A stretch of DNA of 45,516 bases from Chloroflexota bacterium (GTDB taxonomy: Bacteria; Chloroflexota; Anaerolineae; Anaerolineales; Anaerolineaceae): contig JAJUJY010000015.1 in NCBI GenBank assembly GCA_029265085.1, forward strand, positions 1-45,516, read 5' to 3'. Shown here piece by piece: positions 24,065 through 32,136 of this stretch. The first letter of the stretch is position 1. The number at the start of each line of letters is the position of its first letter. The notes below the pieces were generated by a model that had not been told where the DNA came from, searched no databases, and was given only the letters and a program-made list of their open reading frames with translations. Made by a program: the position numbers and the translations under genes.

Positions 24065-25528
24065 TTGAGTGAAAATCAACAACTTTTTCGGATAGAAAAA
24101 GATTCACTGGGAGAGATTCAGGTTCCTTTCACGGCATTATGGGGGGCACAAACCCAACGTGCTTTGATAAATTTTCCAATTTCAGGACTGCGTCCCTGGC
24201 CTGCATTTATCTGGTCTATGGCATTGATTAAAAAATCAGCTGCAGAGGTGAATCTCGCTGTTGGGCTGCTAGATGCAGAGCGCGCAAAAGGGATCATGCA
24301 AGCAGCCGAAGAAGTGATGGCCGCGAAATGGAACGACCAGTTTGTGGTAGATCCCTTCCAGGCTGGTGCTGGCACAAGCCATAATATGAATGCCAATGAA
24401 GTGATCGCAAACCGGGCAACAATTTTGCTTGGTGGAAATTTGGGTGAATACAAAGTTAACCCAAATGACCACGTGAATATGGCGCAATCGACAAACGATA
24501 CCATTCCTACCGCGATCCGGTTAGGCTGTTTGTGGCGATTGGATGAATTAATGAAAGCGGTTAATCATTTATCGGAGGCATTAAAACAAAAAGCAGCCGA
24601 ATTTGACGCGATTATCAAATCAGGGCGGACACACTTGCAAGACGCGGTTCCAGTACGCCTGGGGCAAGAATTTTTTGCCTACGCAAGAGCAATAGAACGC
24701 GATGCAGACCGTATTCGCCGTTCCGCTGATGGACTGCGGCGGCTGGGGATTGGTGGAACAGCCACCGGCACAGGGTTAAACGCCCACCCGGAATATCATC
24801 CACGCATGATTGGTGCATTGTCAAAGTTTTCAGGCCTGAAATTAACCACCTCCGATAATCTTTTTGAAAGCATGCAAAGCATGGCTGACATGGTTGACTT
24901 TTCTGGCTCGATGCGTACGCTTGCCCTTACTTTGACGCGCATCGCCAATGATCTCCGGCTGCTCTCTTCAGGTCCTTCCACCGGGCTGGATGAAATCCGG
25001 CTGCCCGCAGTGCAGCCCGGTTCTTCCATCATGCCGGGGAAGGTTAATCCCGTCATGGCTGAAATGCTAAATATGGCAATGTTCCATGTAATCGGCCTGG
25101 ATACTACAGTCAGCCTGGCATCTCAAGCCGGACAGTTAGAATTAAACGTAATGATGCCAATCATTGCTCATGATTTATTTGAAATGATGCAAGTAATGAT
25201 TGGGTCAATTAACGCCTTCACAGAAAAATGTGTGGTTGGGATCAAAGCAAACCGCGAAAAAGCAGAGGGCTGGCTGGCACGCAACACCATTCTGGTCACA
25301 GCCCTGAATCCAATCATTGGATACGCTGCCGGAGCTAGTTTGGTAAAAGAAGCCCTCAGCCGCAATTTAACCATCCAGGAAGTAGCAATTGAAAAAGCCC
25401 GGCAAGGTTTGTTGGTCAACCAATCGACCCATCAAACTTTAACCGAGCCTGATATTTTGGCAATCTTTAGTAATTTACGAAAATTTACAGAAGGCGGGTT
25501 GGTAGGCGGCGGAGGGGGAGGCGGCTAA
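24065..25528 (+). CDS. aspA: Aspartate ammonia-lyase (aspartase)
   Basis: Aspartase reversibly splits L-aspartate into fumarate and ammonia. The start is a TTG at 24065, 6 nt after GGGGAGG at 24052-24058, giving 487 residues. The order of conserved regions fits aspartase rather than fumarase: RIEKDSLGEIQVP at the start, AGAGTSHNMNANEVIANRA, SGRTHLQDAVP and the lyase signature GSSIMPGKVNP from residue 319. Fumarase C is the main alternative. The C-terminus ends in an unusual glycine run (LVGGGGGGG). The last 4 nt overlap the convergent ppgK gene. Confidence 0.9.
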   Translation: MSENQQLFRIEKDSLGEIQVPFTALWGAQTQRALINFPISGLRPWPAFIWSMALIKKSAAEVNLAVGLLDAERAKGIMQAAEEVMAAKWNDQFVVDPFQAGAGTSHNMNANEVIANRATILLGGNLGEYKVNPNDHVNMAQSTNDTIPTAIRLGCLWRLDELMKAVNHLSEALKQKAAEFDAIIKSGRTHLQDAVPVRLGQEFFAYARAIERDADRIRRSADGLRRLGIGGTATGTGLNAHPEYHPRMIGALSKFSGLKLTTSDNLFESMQSMADMVDFSGSMRTLALTLTRIANDLRLLSSGPSTGLDEIRLPAVQPGSSIMPGKVNPVMAEMLNMAMFHVIGLDTTVSLASQAGQLELNVMMPIIAHDLFEMMQVMIGSINAFTEKCVVGIKANREKAEGWLARNTILVTALNPIIGYAAGASLVKEALSRNLTIQEVAIEKARQGLLVNQSTHQTLTEPDILAIFSNLRKFTEGGLVGGGGGGG

Positions 25529-26268
25529 CTGCCCTTTTCAGCTGCATAAATCGCTGCACCAATGATACCGGCCTGATTCAACAATTGGGCTGGCACAATT
25601 TTGGTATTGATTTTGATTAATGGAACGTATTTATCAAAATTCTTACTCAAACCGCCGCCAATCACAAACAGATCGGGAGAGAAAAGTCGTTCCATTTCCA
25701 TCAAATACTCTTGCAGACGTTCGGCATATTTTTTCCAGGTCATTTCTTTTTTGCGGCGGGCTGCATCCGATGCGCGCATTTCAGCATCTTTACCGCGAAT
25801 CAACAAATGACCAAATTCTGTATTCGGAACCAGTTTTCCATCAGTGAAAATTGCAGATCCAATACCGGTACCCAGAGTTAAAACGATTACCACCCCATTC
25901 TGCATCGATTTACCAACACCAAAGGCCATTTCAGCCATACCAGCAGCATCGGCATCATTCAGGACAAAAGTATTACATCCTGAAGCTTCGGTTAGTAATT
26001 GATTGACATTCAACCCAATCCAGGTTTTATGAATATTTGCCGCCGAATAGGCGACACCGTGGCGAACAATTGCCGGGAAACCGCAGCCAATCACCCCTTT
26101 GTAGTCAAACGACTCAACCAGCTCTTTAACCACTTTGGCTACATCTTGCGGAATGGCCTGCTCAGGAGTAAGCAATCGCTTACGATCAGTTACCATTGCA
26201 CCAGTGTCTGTATCAACCAAAGCACCTTTTATGCCTGTTCCGCCAATATCGATTCCCAACGTGATCAT
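25525..26268 (-). CDS. ppgK: Polyphosphate glucokinase (ROK family)
   Basis: PpgK phosphorylates glucose to glucose-6-phosphate, using inorganic polyphosphate and in some members ATP. The 247-residue length is typical. The protein opens with the phosphate-binding LGIDIGGTGIKGALVD; catalytic Asp is in NDADAAGMAE, and the PpgK-like LTLGTGIGSAIFTDG and PNTEFGHL follow. The typical ROK zinc-binding Cys motif is absent, which favours PpgK over ATP-only ROK glucokinases. The start is the ATG at 26268 with AGGAGG just upstream. It could use glucose released by MalQ and the glycogen genes in this window; that link is inference. Confidence 0.92.
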   Translation of the reverse strand: MITLGIDIGGTGIKGALVDTDTGAMVTDRKRLLTPEQAIPQDVAKVVKELVESFDYKGVIGCGFPAIVRHGVAYSAANIHKTWIGLNVNQLLTEASGCNTFVLNDADAAGMAEMAFGVGKSMQNGVVIVLTLGTGIGSAIFTDGKLVPNTEFGHLLIRGKDAEMRASDAARRKKEMTWKKYAERLQEYLMEMERLFSPDLFVIGGGLSKNFDKYVPLIKINTKIVPAQLLNQAGIIGAAIYAAEKGS

Positions 26269-26304
26269 AAGAACCTCCTGTTATACCTGGGGTGATTTTT
26301 CCGA

Positions 26305-27444
26305 CTATGGGCAGGCATTGTTGAGATGTTCTTCAAAGGTTACTGCAAAGAAATGCCGGCCAGATTGATCGCATTGTGCCCGAAAATAATAATATGGTGA
26401 TTGAGCTGGGTAGGCGACCGCTTGTAACGCGCTTAATCCTGGGTTACAAATCGCTCCCGGCGGAAGCCCCATGTTCTGATACGTATTATAGCTAGAGTTT
26501 ACCTTTAAATCATCCAAAGATAATGGATTTTTCCACCAGCTATTTTGTGCTTCTTGATATCCTAGCGCATATTGAACCGTTGGATCGCTATCGAGTTTCA
26601 TTCCAATTGCCAGCCGGTTATAAAATACTGAGGCAATCATTGGGCGCTCATCGTCCACAACACCTTCGCGCTGAACAATAGACGCTAAGATGACGCCTTC
26701 TGCCAGAGATAACCCCTGCGCTTCCATTGCACTGCGTAATTCGGATGTTACATCCTGGTCAAAGCGGTTTAATATGGTCAAAATTAATTCTTCTAACGTA
26801 ATATCGCGGGGAAGCACATATTCTCCCGGGAAAAGGTATCCCTCCAGGCTGCCCGCAAGTTTCCATTGCTGGGGAAGCCAACTGGTTGGCGGATTATAAA
26901 CAGCCTGAAGAAATTCATTGGGATCAATTTGCAGCCCGGAAGTTGGCAAAGAACGGGCGATTTCTTCTGCCCGCCAGCCTGGCAAAATCACAAAGGTCAC
27001 CTCAGTCGGTGTGGCGTCCTGCAGTGCATATGCCAGCGCAATTCCATTCTGTGAGGGATCCAATTCATACGTCCCAGCCTGGATGCCAGTATCCAACCCG
27101 GCGTAAATTAAAAACAAACGGAAAGCTGAAGCACTGCGAATCAATCCTTCACCTTCTAACCGCAAAATGATGGAGTTTACCGATTCGCCTTCACCAATTT
27201 GAAAACGCTGCGGCTCTCCACCCGGATTTGCAGGATTGGTTAATTCTTCCTGGGATAATAATAATTGGATTGAAAGTGTCAACCGGTCCAACGGTCCAAG
27301 TGATGGGCTGGGAGCGCCAAAAGTCTTTCTTGCCATTTTGGGCGCCTGGTCTGCCAGCAATACCACCCCAATCAGCATTAAACAAATACACAACAAAAAT
27401 AAAATTCCGAAGATCTTAATTCCTTGACGATTTCGTTTTGCCAT
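26305..27444 (-). CDS. mltG: Endolytic peptidoglycan transglycosylase MltG
   Basis: MltG cuts nascent glycan strands at the membrane and is thought to set their length. The protein has 379 residues from the ATG at 27444; the frame is open upstream to 27609, but that part is a shadow of ruvX. One N-terminal transmembrane helix (about 10-31) anchors the protein outside. A LysM-like segment (FQIGEGESVNSIILRLEGEGLI) is followed by the YceG domain, with EGYLFPGEYVLP and catalytic Glu260 in ILASIVQREG. The C-terminal part keeps DPTVQYAL and NTYQNMGLPPGAICNPG. It follows ruvX by 20 nt, a common bacterial pairing. Confidence 0.94.
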   Translation of the reverse strand: MAKRNRQGIKIFGILFLLCICLMLIGVVLLADQAPKMARKTFGAPSPSLGPLDRLTLSIQLLLSQEELTNPANPGGEPQRFQIGEGESVNSIILRLEGEGLIRSASAFRLFLIYAGLDTGIQAGTYELDPSQNGIALAYALQDATPTEVTFVILPGWRAEEIARSLPTSGLQIDPNEFLQAVYNPPTSWLPQQWKLAGSLEGYLFPGEYVLPRDITLEELILTILNRFDQDVTSELRSAMEAQGLSLAEGVILASIVQREGVVDDERPMIASVFYNRLAIGMKLDSDPTVQYALGYQEAQNSWWKNPLSLDDLKVNSSYNTYQNMGLPPGAICNPGLSALQAVAYPAQSPYYYFRAQCDQSGRHFFAVTFEEHLNNACP

Positions 27445-27464
27445 AGTTTCTCTCAAAAAAGAGT

Positions 27465-27896
27465 TTATCTCAAACGCTGGGCGTCCAAATAGGATTGGAG
27501 TATGACCGTTGCGGCTAATTCGTCCAGGTGCCCGCTGCGCTTTGCACGTGAACCACCCATTTGAATTCGGGCATACCGGGCTTCCTGTGTGCTTCCGGAT
27601 TCGTCCCATAAGACTACGGGAATATCAGTCTGTTCGCGCACTGCCTCTGCCATACGAGCGGAATGCCTGGCCCCCGAGCCAATACTACCATCAGCATTCA
27701 ACGGCTGCCCAATAACAATTAGCACAACCTGATTCTGGCGAGCCTGTTCGGCAATTGAGGCTGCGTCAATCAGTCTAGAACTGTGCTTGATTACCGCCAA
27801 CGGATTGGCGATGGTCTGGGTTGGGTCACTGATTGCCAGCCCAATATTTTTCTCGCCTAAATCAACCGCCAGAACTCGTCCCGCCATTTCATTCAT
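27465..27896 (-). CDS. ruvX: RuvX/YqgF-type putative pre-16S rRNA nuclease
   Basis: RuvX (YqgF) has an RNase H-like fold and matures the 5' end of 16S rRNA; it was first proposed as a Holliday junction resolvase. The 143-residue protein opens with the nuclease motif LAVDLGEKNIGLAISD and has VIGQPLNADGSIG in the centre. The C-terminal acidic motif is DESGSTQEAR, followed by HLDELAATVILQSYL. The start is the ATG at 27896, about 6 nt after GAGGTGG, and overlaps the upstream gene's stop by 8 nt. A second Met lies three codons on, at 27887. Confidence 0.93.
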   Translation of the reverse strand: MNEMAGRVLAVDLGEKNIGLAISDPTQTIANPLAVIKHSSRLIDAASIAEQARQNQVVLIVIGQPLNADGSIGSGARHSARMAEAVREQTDIPVVLWDESGSTQEARYARIQMGGSRAKRSGHLDELAATVILQSYLDAQRLR

Positions 27897-29388
27897 ATTC
27901 AACCACCTCGATTCGAAATGGCAGAAACGGCATGCGGAACCACCAGCTTGGAGATAATGACAGTCGGGGAGATTCACTTAATGGAATTATTTTCAATATT
28001 CTCTGCCGGGCTTCTTCAGGTTTTTGTCCCATCACCAGATTGGTAAGCAGATTTTCATTCCAAGATGGTTTCGTCATCCGAGATACCGCCCCCTGCCAGA
28101 CAGCCGTCATCCCATTGAATTTTATCGACTCAGCAGCAGATTCGATGAGAATTTTTTTATTTACTGGAACGAATCCCTCCACTAAATTTGCATCCAAAGC
28201 CAGCTGTGCCACCGATTGCAGATCTTTACCGCGCACTACCCAGGCTTGAAATTCAGCTCGTAGGGTGAGTTGGGCTATATCCGACACACCTCCCACAGGT
28301 GGATCTTGTATCTCCTCGATCACTTTATCCATCTTGATCGATTCTGGGATGATCACATCCCCATCCGCTAATAATCGCTCGAATTCTACCAAGGCAGTTT
28401 CTTTTAAGGTGTTTTCGAGTTTCTTACGAAATTGCTGATAATCTGCTCCAGACACTGCCAAACCAGAGATATCCGTACCCCCAATCATAGGCTCTCGATT
28501 GGTGACGGTTGTCCTTAATCCAACATTACCTTTGATCGCCTGGATAGCCTCAGGCGGAACATTCCCCACCGTTCCAGGAATTACAGCTTTGACCTCTACA
28601 TTCATCGTCTTGCCTACACCAGCTGCAAGGGTCACCCATCGCTGTACTTCAAAATACACCGGGTTATTGCCGGTGGTCATCACCAGTGTTCCTGGATTAA
28701 TCTCAACCTCTTCCTCAGTTAAATTGGTAAAGGTTACCACCCCTTGGGCAGATTGGTCAGGCACAACAGCCGGCTTACTCCCCTTCCCTTGCTCCTGGCC
28801 TTCTACCACGATATGCACCAATTCAGCCGGAACTGAACCGGATGCCGATGGAAGGGTAATATCTGGGCTGGCAATGAATGGAATGATCAGATCCTGGGTG
28901 GTCTGGGCAGGTTTTATTTCAATTTTTGCTGACGGCAAAAAAACAATGACCAGTGCTAAAAACGCCATCACGCCAATCGTAAAAATGACCATCCGCAGCC
29001 AACCCGGATATTCTCTGGGTGCGAAATCCTGTATCTGTTTTTTTAAAGCATCCAGGGTTTCTCGACGGTCTTTTCGCCTTAAACGCCAACGCCTGCGGTA
29101 ACGTCTTGTCCGCCAGGACTGGCGCTGCGCCACCGTAACATCCGCAAAGACTGGAATGCCAACCTCTGCTGCCTCAGCGATAATCTCACGATCTTTCGTA
29201 ACCAGGGCTAATTGACTCCCAAATTGAGCAGCATGCCGTTGGATCAAAACCAGGTCCAATCGTTTCAGGTTAACACGGCCCCGCTTCGGCCAGACCAAGA
29301 GCACCCGCGCAGATTTGCTCCAGGAGATCCGGTCCCGCGTCGAGGTCGCGTCATCGTGATTATCAAGGCGAATAACATGCGTCTTCAT
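27889..29388 (-). CDS. Membrane-anchored baseplate J-like protein
   Basis: This 499-residue protein has three parts. Residues 1-~130 are soluble, with an Arg-rich stretch at about 89-107. A single transmembrane helix lies at about 132-152 (IFTIGVMAFLALVIVFLP), and the extracytoplasmic part follows. Residues ~205-310 resemble the baseplate J/gp47 core, with GVVTFTNLTEEEVEINPGT and V(T)NREPMIGGTD; in phage and contractile systems this family forms the baseplate wedge. No other phage or injection-system genes are nearby, so a prophage remnant is unlikely. It overlaps ruvX by 8 nt and is probably co-transcribed with ruvX and mltG. A cell-envelope role is inferred from context. Confidence 0.75.
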   Translation of the reverse strand: MKTHVIRLDNHDDATSTRDRISWSKSARVLLVWPKRGRVNLKRLDLVLIQRHAAQFGSQLALVTKDREIIAEAAEVGIPVFADVTVAQRQSWRTRRYRRRWRLRRKDRRETLDALKKQIQDFAPREYPGWLRMVIFTIGVMAFLALVIVFLPSAKIEIKPAQTTQDLIIPFIASPDITLPSASGSVPAELVHIVVEGQEQGKGSKPAVVPDQSAQGVVTFTNLTEEEVEINPGTLVMTTGNNPVYFEVQRWVTLAAGVGKTMNVEVKAVIPGTVGNVPPEAIQAIKGNVGLRTTVTNREPMIGGTDISGLAVSGADYQQFRKKLENTLKETALVEFERLLADGDVIIPESIKMDKVIEEIQDPPVGGVSDIAQLTLRAEFQAWVVRGKDLQSVAQLALDANLVEGFVPVNKKILIESAAESIKFNGMTAVWQGAVSRMTKPSWNENLLTNLVMGQKPEEARQRILKIIPLSESPRLSLSPSWWFRMPFLPFRIEVVEYE

Positions 29389-29487
29389 TGGAGGTCCGAA
29401 GCTAATTATACATGGGATTATTCCGCTTCGTTCAGGCTTTCAGCCCGATTATCAAATCCAATTCTCCCAATCGATCAACCATCAGGC

Positions 29488-29496
29488 TGATATAAT
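29488..29496 (+). promoter_or_regulatory. Extended -10 promoter of the kinase-nucleotidyltransferase gene
   Basis: TATAAT at 29491-29496 is preceded by TGA at 29488-29490. No good -35 hexamer was found at 16-18 nt. The start codon at 29526 is 30 nt downstream, so the leader would be about 23 nt. Confidence 0.6.
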
Positions 29497-29525
29497 AAGC
29501 CCCATCAACTCTGAGGAGCACGAGC

Positions 29526-31448
29526 GTGAAGATCTTTGTACCGGGTCGAATTTGTTTATTAGGCGAGCATTCCGATTGGGCTGGTGGTTACCGCCGGATT
29601 AATGCAGAAATTGAAAAAGGGTATGCGATTATTTGCGGTACGAACCAGGGGATTTACGCCGAGGTGTCACCACATCCCACTTCCCTTGTACTCACCTCAA
29701 CCACACCGACAGGTGAACGAAAAGGTCCATACGAGATCCCAATGGAAGCCCAAACTTTGCTGAAGGAAGCTGAAAAAGGCGGATTTTGGAGCTATATCGC
29801 TGGTGTTGCCTATCAGGTATTAACGCATTATCGGGTTCGCGGCCTTGTCATTGATAACTATCACACAGATTTACCCATTAAGAAAGGGTTATCCTCCAGT
29901 GCCGCCATCAGTGTGCTGGCCGCACGCGCATTTAATCGGGTCTATGATTTAAAAATGACGACGCGTGGAGAGATGGAGTTGGCCTACTCCGGTGAAATAA
30001 CCACTCCCTCCCGATGCGGTCGGATGGATCAAGGCTGTGCCTTTGGAAACCGGCCAGTATTAATGACTTTCGATGGTGACCGCTTAGAAACGAAAGAATT
30101 ACAGGTCAATTCCGAACTGTACTTTGTGATTGTTGACCTTATGGCACATAAAGACACGCTGGAAATATTGAATCGATTAAATCGTTGTTATCCCTTTGCG
30201 GAAAATGAGCAGGAAAAAAATGTTCAAAAATTATTAGGTCAACTGAATAAAGACGTTATTCACCGCGCAATTCATACGTTACAAAACGCAGACGGTGAAA
30301 CGTTGGGCCAAATTATGCAAGAAGCCCAAAAGAATTTTGATACGTTCGCAACGCCAGTGTGCCCAGAAGAATTAACCGCTCCAGTTTTGCACAAAGTTCT
30401 GGAGTACCCCGGCTTGAAGCCTTATATTTGGGGCGGTAAGGGAATCGGCTCTCAGGGTGATGGAACTGCTCAATTCCTGGCTCGCAGCCAAGCAGATCAA
30501 GAGAAAGTCGTCCAAATATTGAAGGATGAATTAAATCTACCCGCCTTAAAACTGACGCTGCAACCAGGATTAAAAGTACGCAAAGCTGTAATCCCTGCGG
30601 CTGGGTTTGGTACCCGTTTGTTTCCAGCAACCAAAGCAGCCAAAAAAGAATTGTTTCCGGTTGTAGATCAGGATGGCATCGCCAAACCTGCAATTTTGAT
30701 TATTGTTGAGGAAGCACTCGCAGCCGGGATTGAAGAAGTAATTATCATTGTTCAAGAAGAAGATTTACCAGAATTTCAACATTTCTTTAATGACAATATT
30801 TCGATTGAAAATTTCAACAAACTTCCCCCTCATTTCCAGGACTACTCCCGCCGGATATTGGAAATGGGCCAACATGTTAAATTTGCTATCCAACGCACAC
30901 AGGAAGGTTTCGGTCACGCAGTATATACAGCCCGAGAAATCGTTGGCGATGAACCCTTCTTGCTCATGTTGGGGGATCATATCTACCGCTCTACCACAGA
31001 AATTTCTTGCGCACGGCAGCTAATCGATACTTTTCAACAATACGGCACGAGTGTTGTTGGCCTAAGACGGACTGCTCAAGAAAAAATTGCCAATTTTGGC
31101 ACCGTAACAGGGGTTTGGAACGAGCCCAACCGGACGATCAATATTACAGAATTTGCTGAAAAGCCCACCCTGGAATACGCCCAAAACAATTTGCGAGTTT
31201 CTGGAGTGCCAGAAAATGAATATTTGACCCTGTTTGGGCAATATATCCTGAAGCCAGAAATCTTTGATCTTCTCGGAGAAAATATTAATAACGGGATTCG
31301 CGAACGCGGAGAATACCAATTGACCAGCGCGCTAGATCATTTGCGCCAGGTCGATGGTTTTATGGGACTAATGATCCAAGGAAACCGCTATGATATTGGC
31401 ATCCCGGATTATTACCTGGAGACCTTGCAAACCTTTCGCAAATCCTAA
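29526..31448 (+). CDS. Bifunctional GHMP sugar kinase - UDP-sugar pyrophosphorylase
   Basis: This 640-residue protein appears to carry out two successive steps, sugar to sugar-1-phosphate to UDP-sugar. Residues 1-~345 are a galactokinase-like GHMP kinase: GEHSDWAGG at 13-21, the ATP motif PIKKGLSSSAA from 117, catalytic Asp168 in RMDQGCAFG, and the third motif GGKGIGSQGDG near 303-312. Residues ~350-640 are a GalU-type nucleotidyltransferase: VIPAAGFGTRLFPATK, EEALAAGIEEVIIIV and GFGHAVYTAREIVGDEPF. The start is the GTG at 29526 with GAGGAG at 29513-29518. It resembles in plan the fucokinase/GDP-fucose pyrophosphorylase of other bacteria but with a different second domain. The sugar is uncertain: galactose, arabinose or a uronic acid. 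Its end overlaps the convergent rluE-like gene by 4 nt. Confidence 0.88.
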   Translation: MKIFVPGRICLLGEHSDWAGGYRRINAEIEKGYAIICGTNQGIYAEVSPHPTSLVLTSTTPTGERKGPYEIPMEAQTLLKEAEKGGFWSYIAGVAYQVLTHYRVRGLVIDNYHTDLPIKKGLSSSAAISVLAARAFNRVYDLKMTTRGEMELAYSGEITTPSRCGRMDQGCAFGNRPVLMTFDGDRLETKELQVNSELYFVIVDLMAHKDTLEILNRLNRCYPFAENEQEKNVQKLLGQLNKDVIHRAIHTLQNADGETLGQIMQEAQKNFDTFATPVCPEELTAPVLHKVLEYPGLKPYIWGGKGIGSQGDGTAQFLARSQADQEKVVQILKDELNLPALKLTLQPGLKVRKAVIPAAGFGTRLFPATKAAKKELFPVVDQDGIAKPAILIIVEEALAAGIEEVIIIVQEEDLPEFQHFFNDNISIENFNKLPPHFQDYSRRILEMGQHVKFAIQRTQEGFGHAVYTAREIVGDEPFLLMLGDHIYRSTTEISCARQLIDTFQQYGTSVVGLRRTAQEKIANFGTVTGVWNEPNRTINITEFAEKPTLEYAQNNLRVSGVPENEYLTLFGQYILKPEIFDLLGENINNGIRERGEYQLTSALDHLRQVDGFMGLMIQGNRYDIGIPDYYLETLQTFRKS

Positions 31449-32017
31449 GCGCAGGCTTTCCTCAAGCGGTTAATCTCTGCTGATGTTAATTCGCGCCATT
31501 GTCCAGGCGCAATAGACTCCAGACTAATCGGCCCAATAGCCACCCTGAGCAATCGCAGGGTTGGGTAGCCAACCGCCGCAGTCATATGGCGGATTTGCCG
31601 TTTCATCCCTTCATGCAGCACCAAACGAATCCAACTGGTAGGCTTGTGCGGTGTGACGGGCTTTTCTCGCTCTGGCACATTCGGATCCGGAATCCGCAAT
31701 GCCTGGCAGCGGCGGGTCGGCTTGCCTTTGACCATCACACCACGTTGTAACTGAAATAACGCTTCGTCGCTAATTTCACCTTCAACTTGCACAAAATATG
31801 TCTTAGCAATTTTGTGACGGGGGTCGGTCAAACGGTGAATCAAATCACCGTCATCGGTAAGAAGCAGCAATCCTTCACTGTCCAGATCTAAACGTCCGGC
31901 AGCGTACACATCCGGAATCGGAATATAATCTTTAAGAGTCGGCCGGCCTTCCGGGTCTGTAAAAGCGGTTAGTACACCGTATGGTTTGTTAAATGCGATA
32001 ACTTTGATCGATGGCAT
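31445..32017 (-). CDS. 23S rRNA pseudouridine synthase, RsuA/RluE type
   Basis: The enzyme converts a uridine in large-subunit rRNA to pseudouridine. The 190-residue product lacks an S4 domain, as in RluE, and starts IKVIAFNKPYGVLTAFTD. The catalytic Asp44 lies in YAAGRLDLDSEGLLLLT, and later motifs are KTYFVQVEG, LHEGMKRQIRHMT and GYPTLRLLRVAIG. Close resemblance to RluE (E. coli U2457) suggests the same target, but the exact site is inferred. The start is the ATG at 32017. It converges with the kinase-nucleotidyltransferase gene (4-nt overlap) and diverges from a lipoprotein gene. Confidence 0.88.
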   Translation of the reverse strand: MPSIKVIAFNKPYGVLTAFTDPEGRPTLKDYIPIPDVYAAGRLDLDSEGLLLLTDDGDLIHRLTDPRHKIAKTYFVQVEGEISDEALFQLQRGVMVKGKPTRRCQALRIPDPNVPEREKPVTPHKPTSWIRLVLHEGMKRQIRHMTAAVGYPTLRLLRVAIGPISLESIAPGQWRELTSAEINRLRKACA

Positions 32018-32075
32018 AATCGTATTTTACTTGATCTTTTGACAAATTGATTTTGGAACAACTCATTTCAACAAA

Positions 32076-32105
32076 TTTTCCTTCTCGTTAATTTCGGACT
32101 ATAAT
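32076..32105 (+). promoter_or_regulatory. Likely promoter of the lipoprotein gene
   Basis: A consensus TATAAT lies at 32100-32105. A weak -35 (TTTTCC at 32076-32081) is 18 nt upstream. Transcription would start near 32112, 25 nt before the ATG at 32137. Confidence 0.5.
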
Positions 32106-32136
32106 GATAAAGAATTTGGTTATAACAGGATACATT

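Noticed and set aside
27445..27609. Upstream in-frame extension of mltG
   Set aside because: It is a shadow of ruvX; the ATG at 27444 precedes the expected membrane anchor.
28499..29101. A 200-codon open frame on the plus strand opposite the baseplate-J-like gene
   Set aside because: Its composition is a mirror of the coding strand, it has no ribosome site or recognised domain, and the opposite frame has clear domains.
27889..29388. Prophage or contractile injection locus
   Set aside because: No other tail, capsid, integrase or sheath genes are nearby, and the protein has its own membrane anchor.
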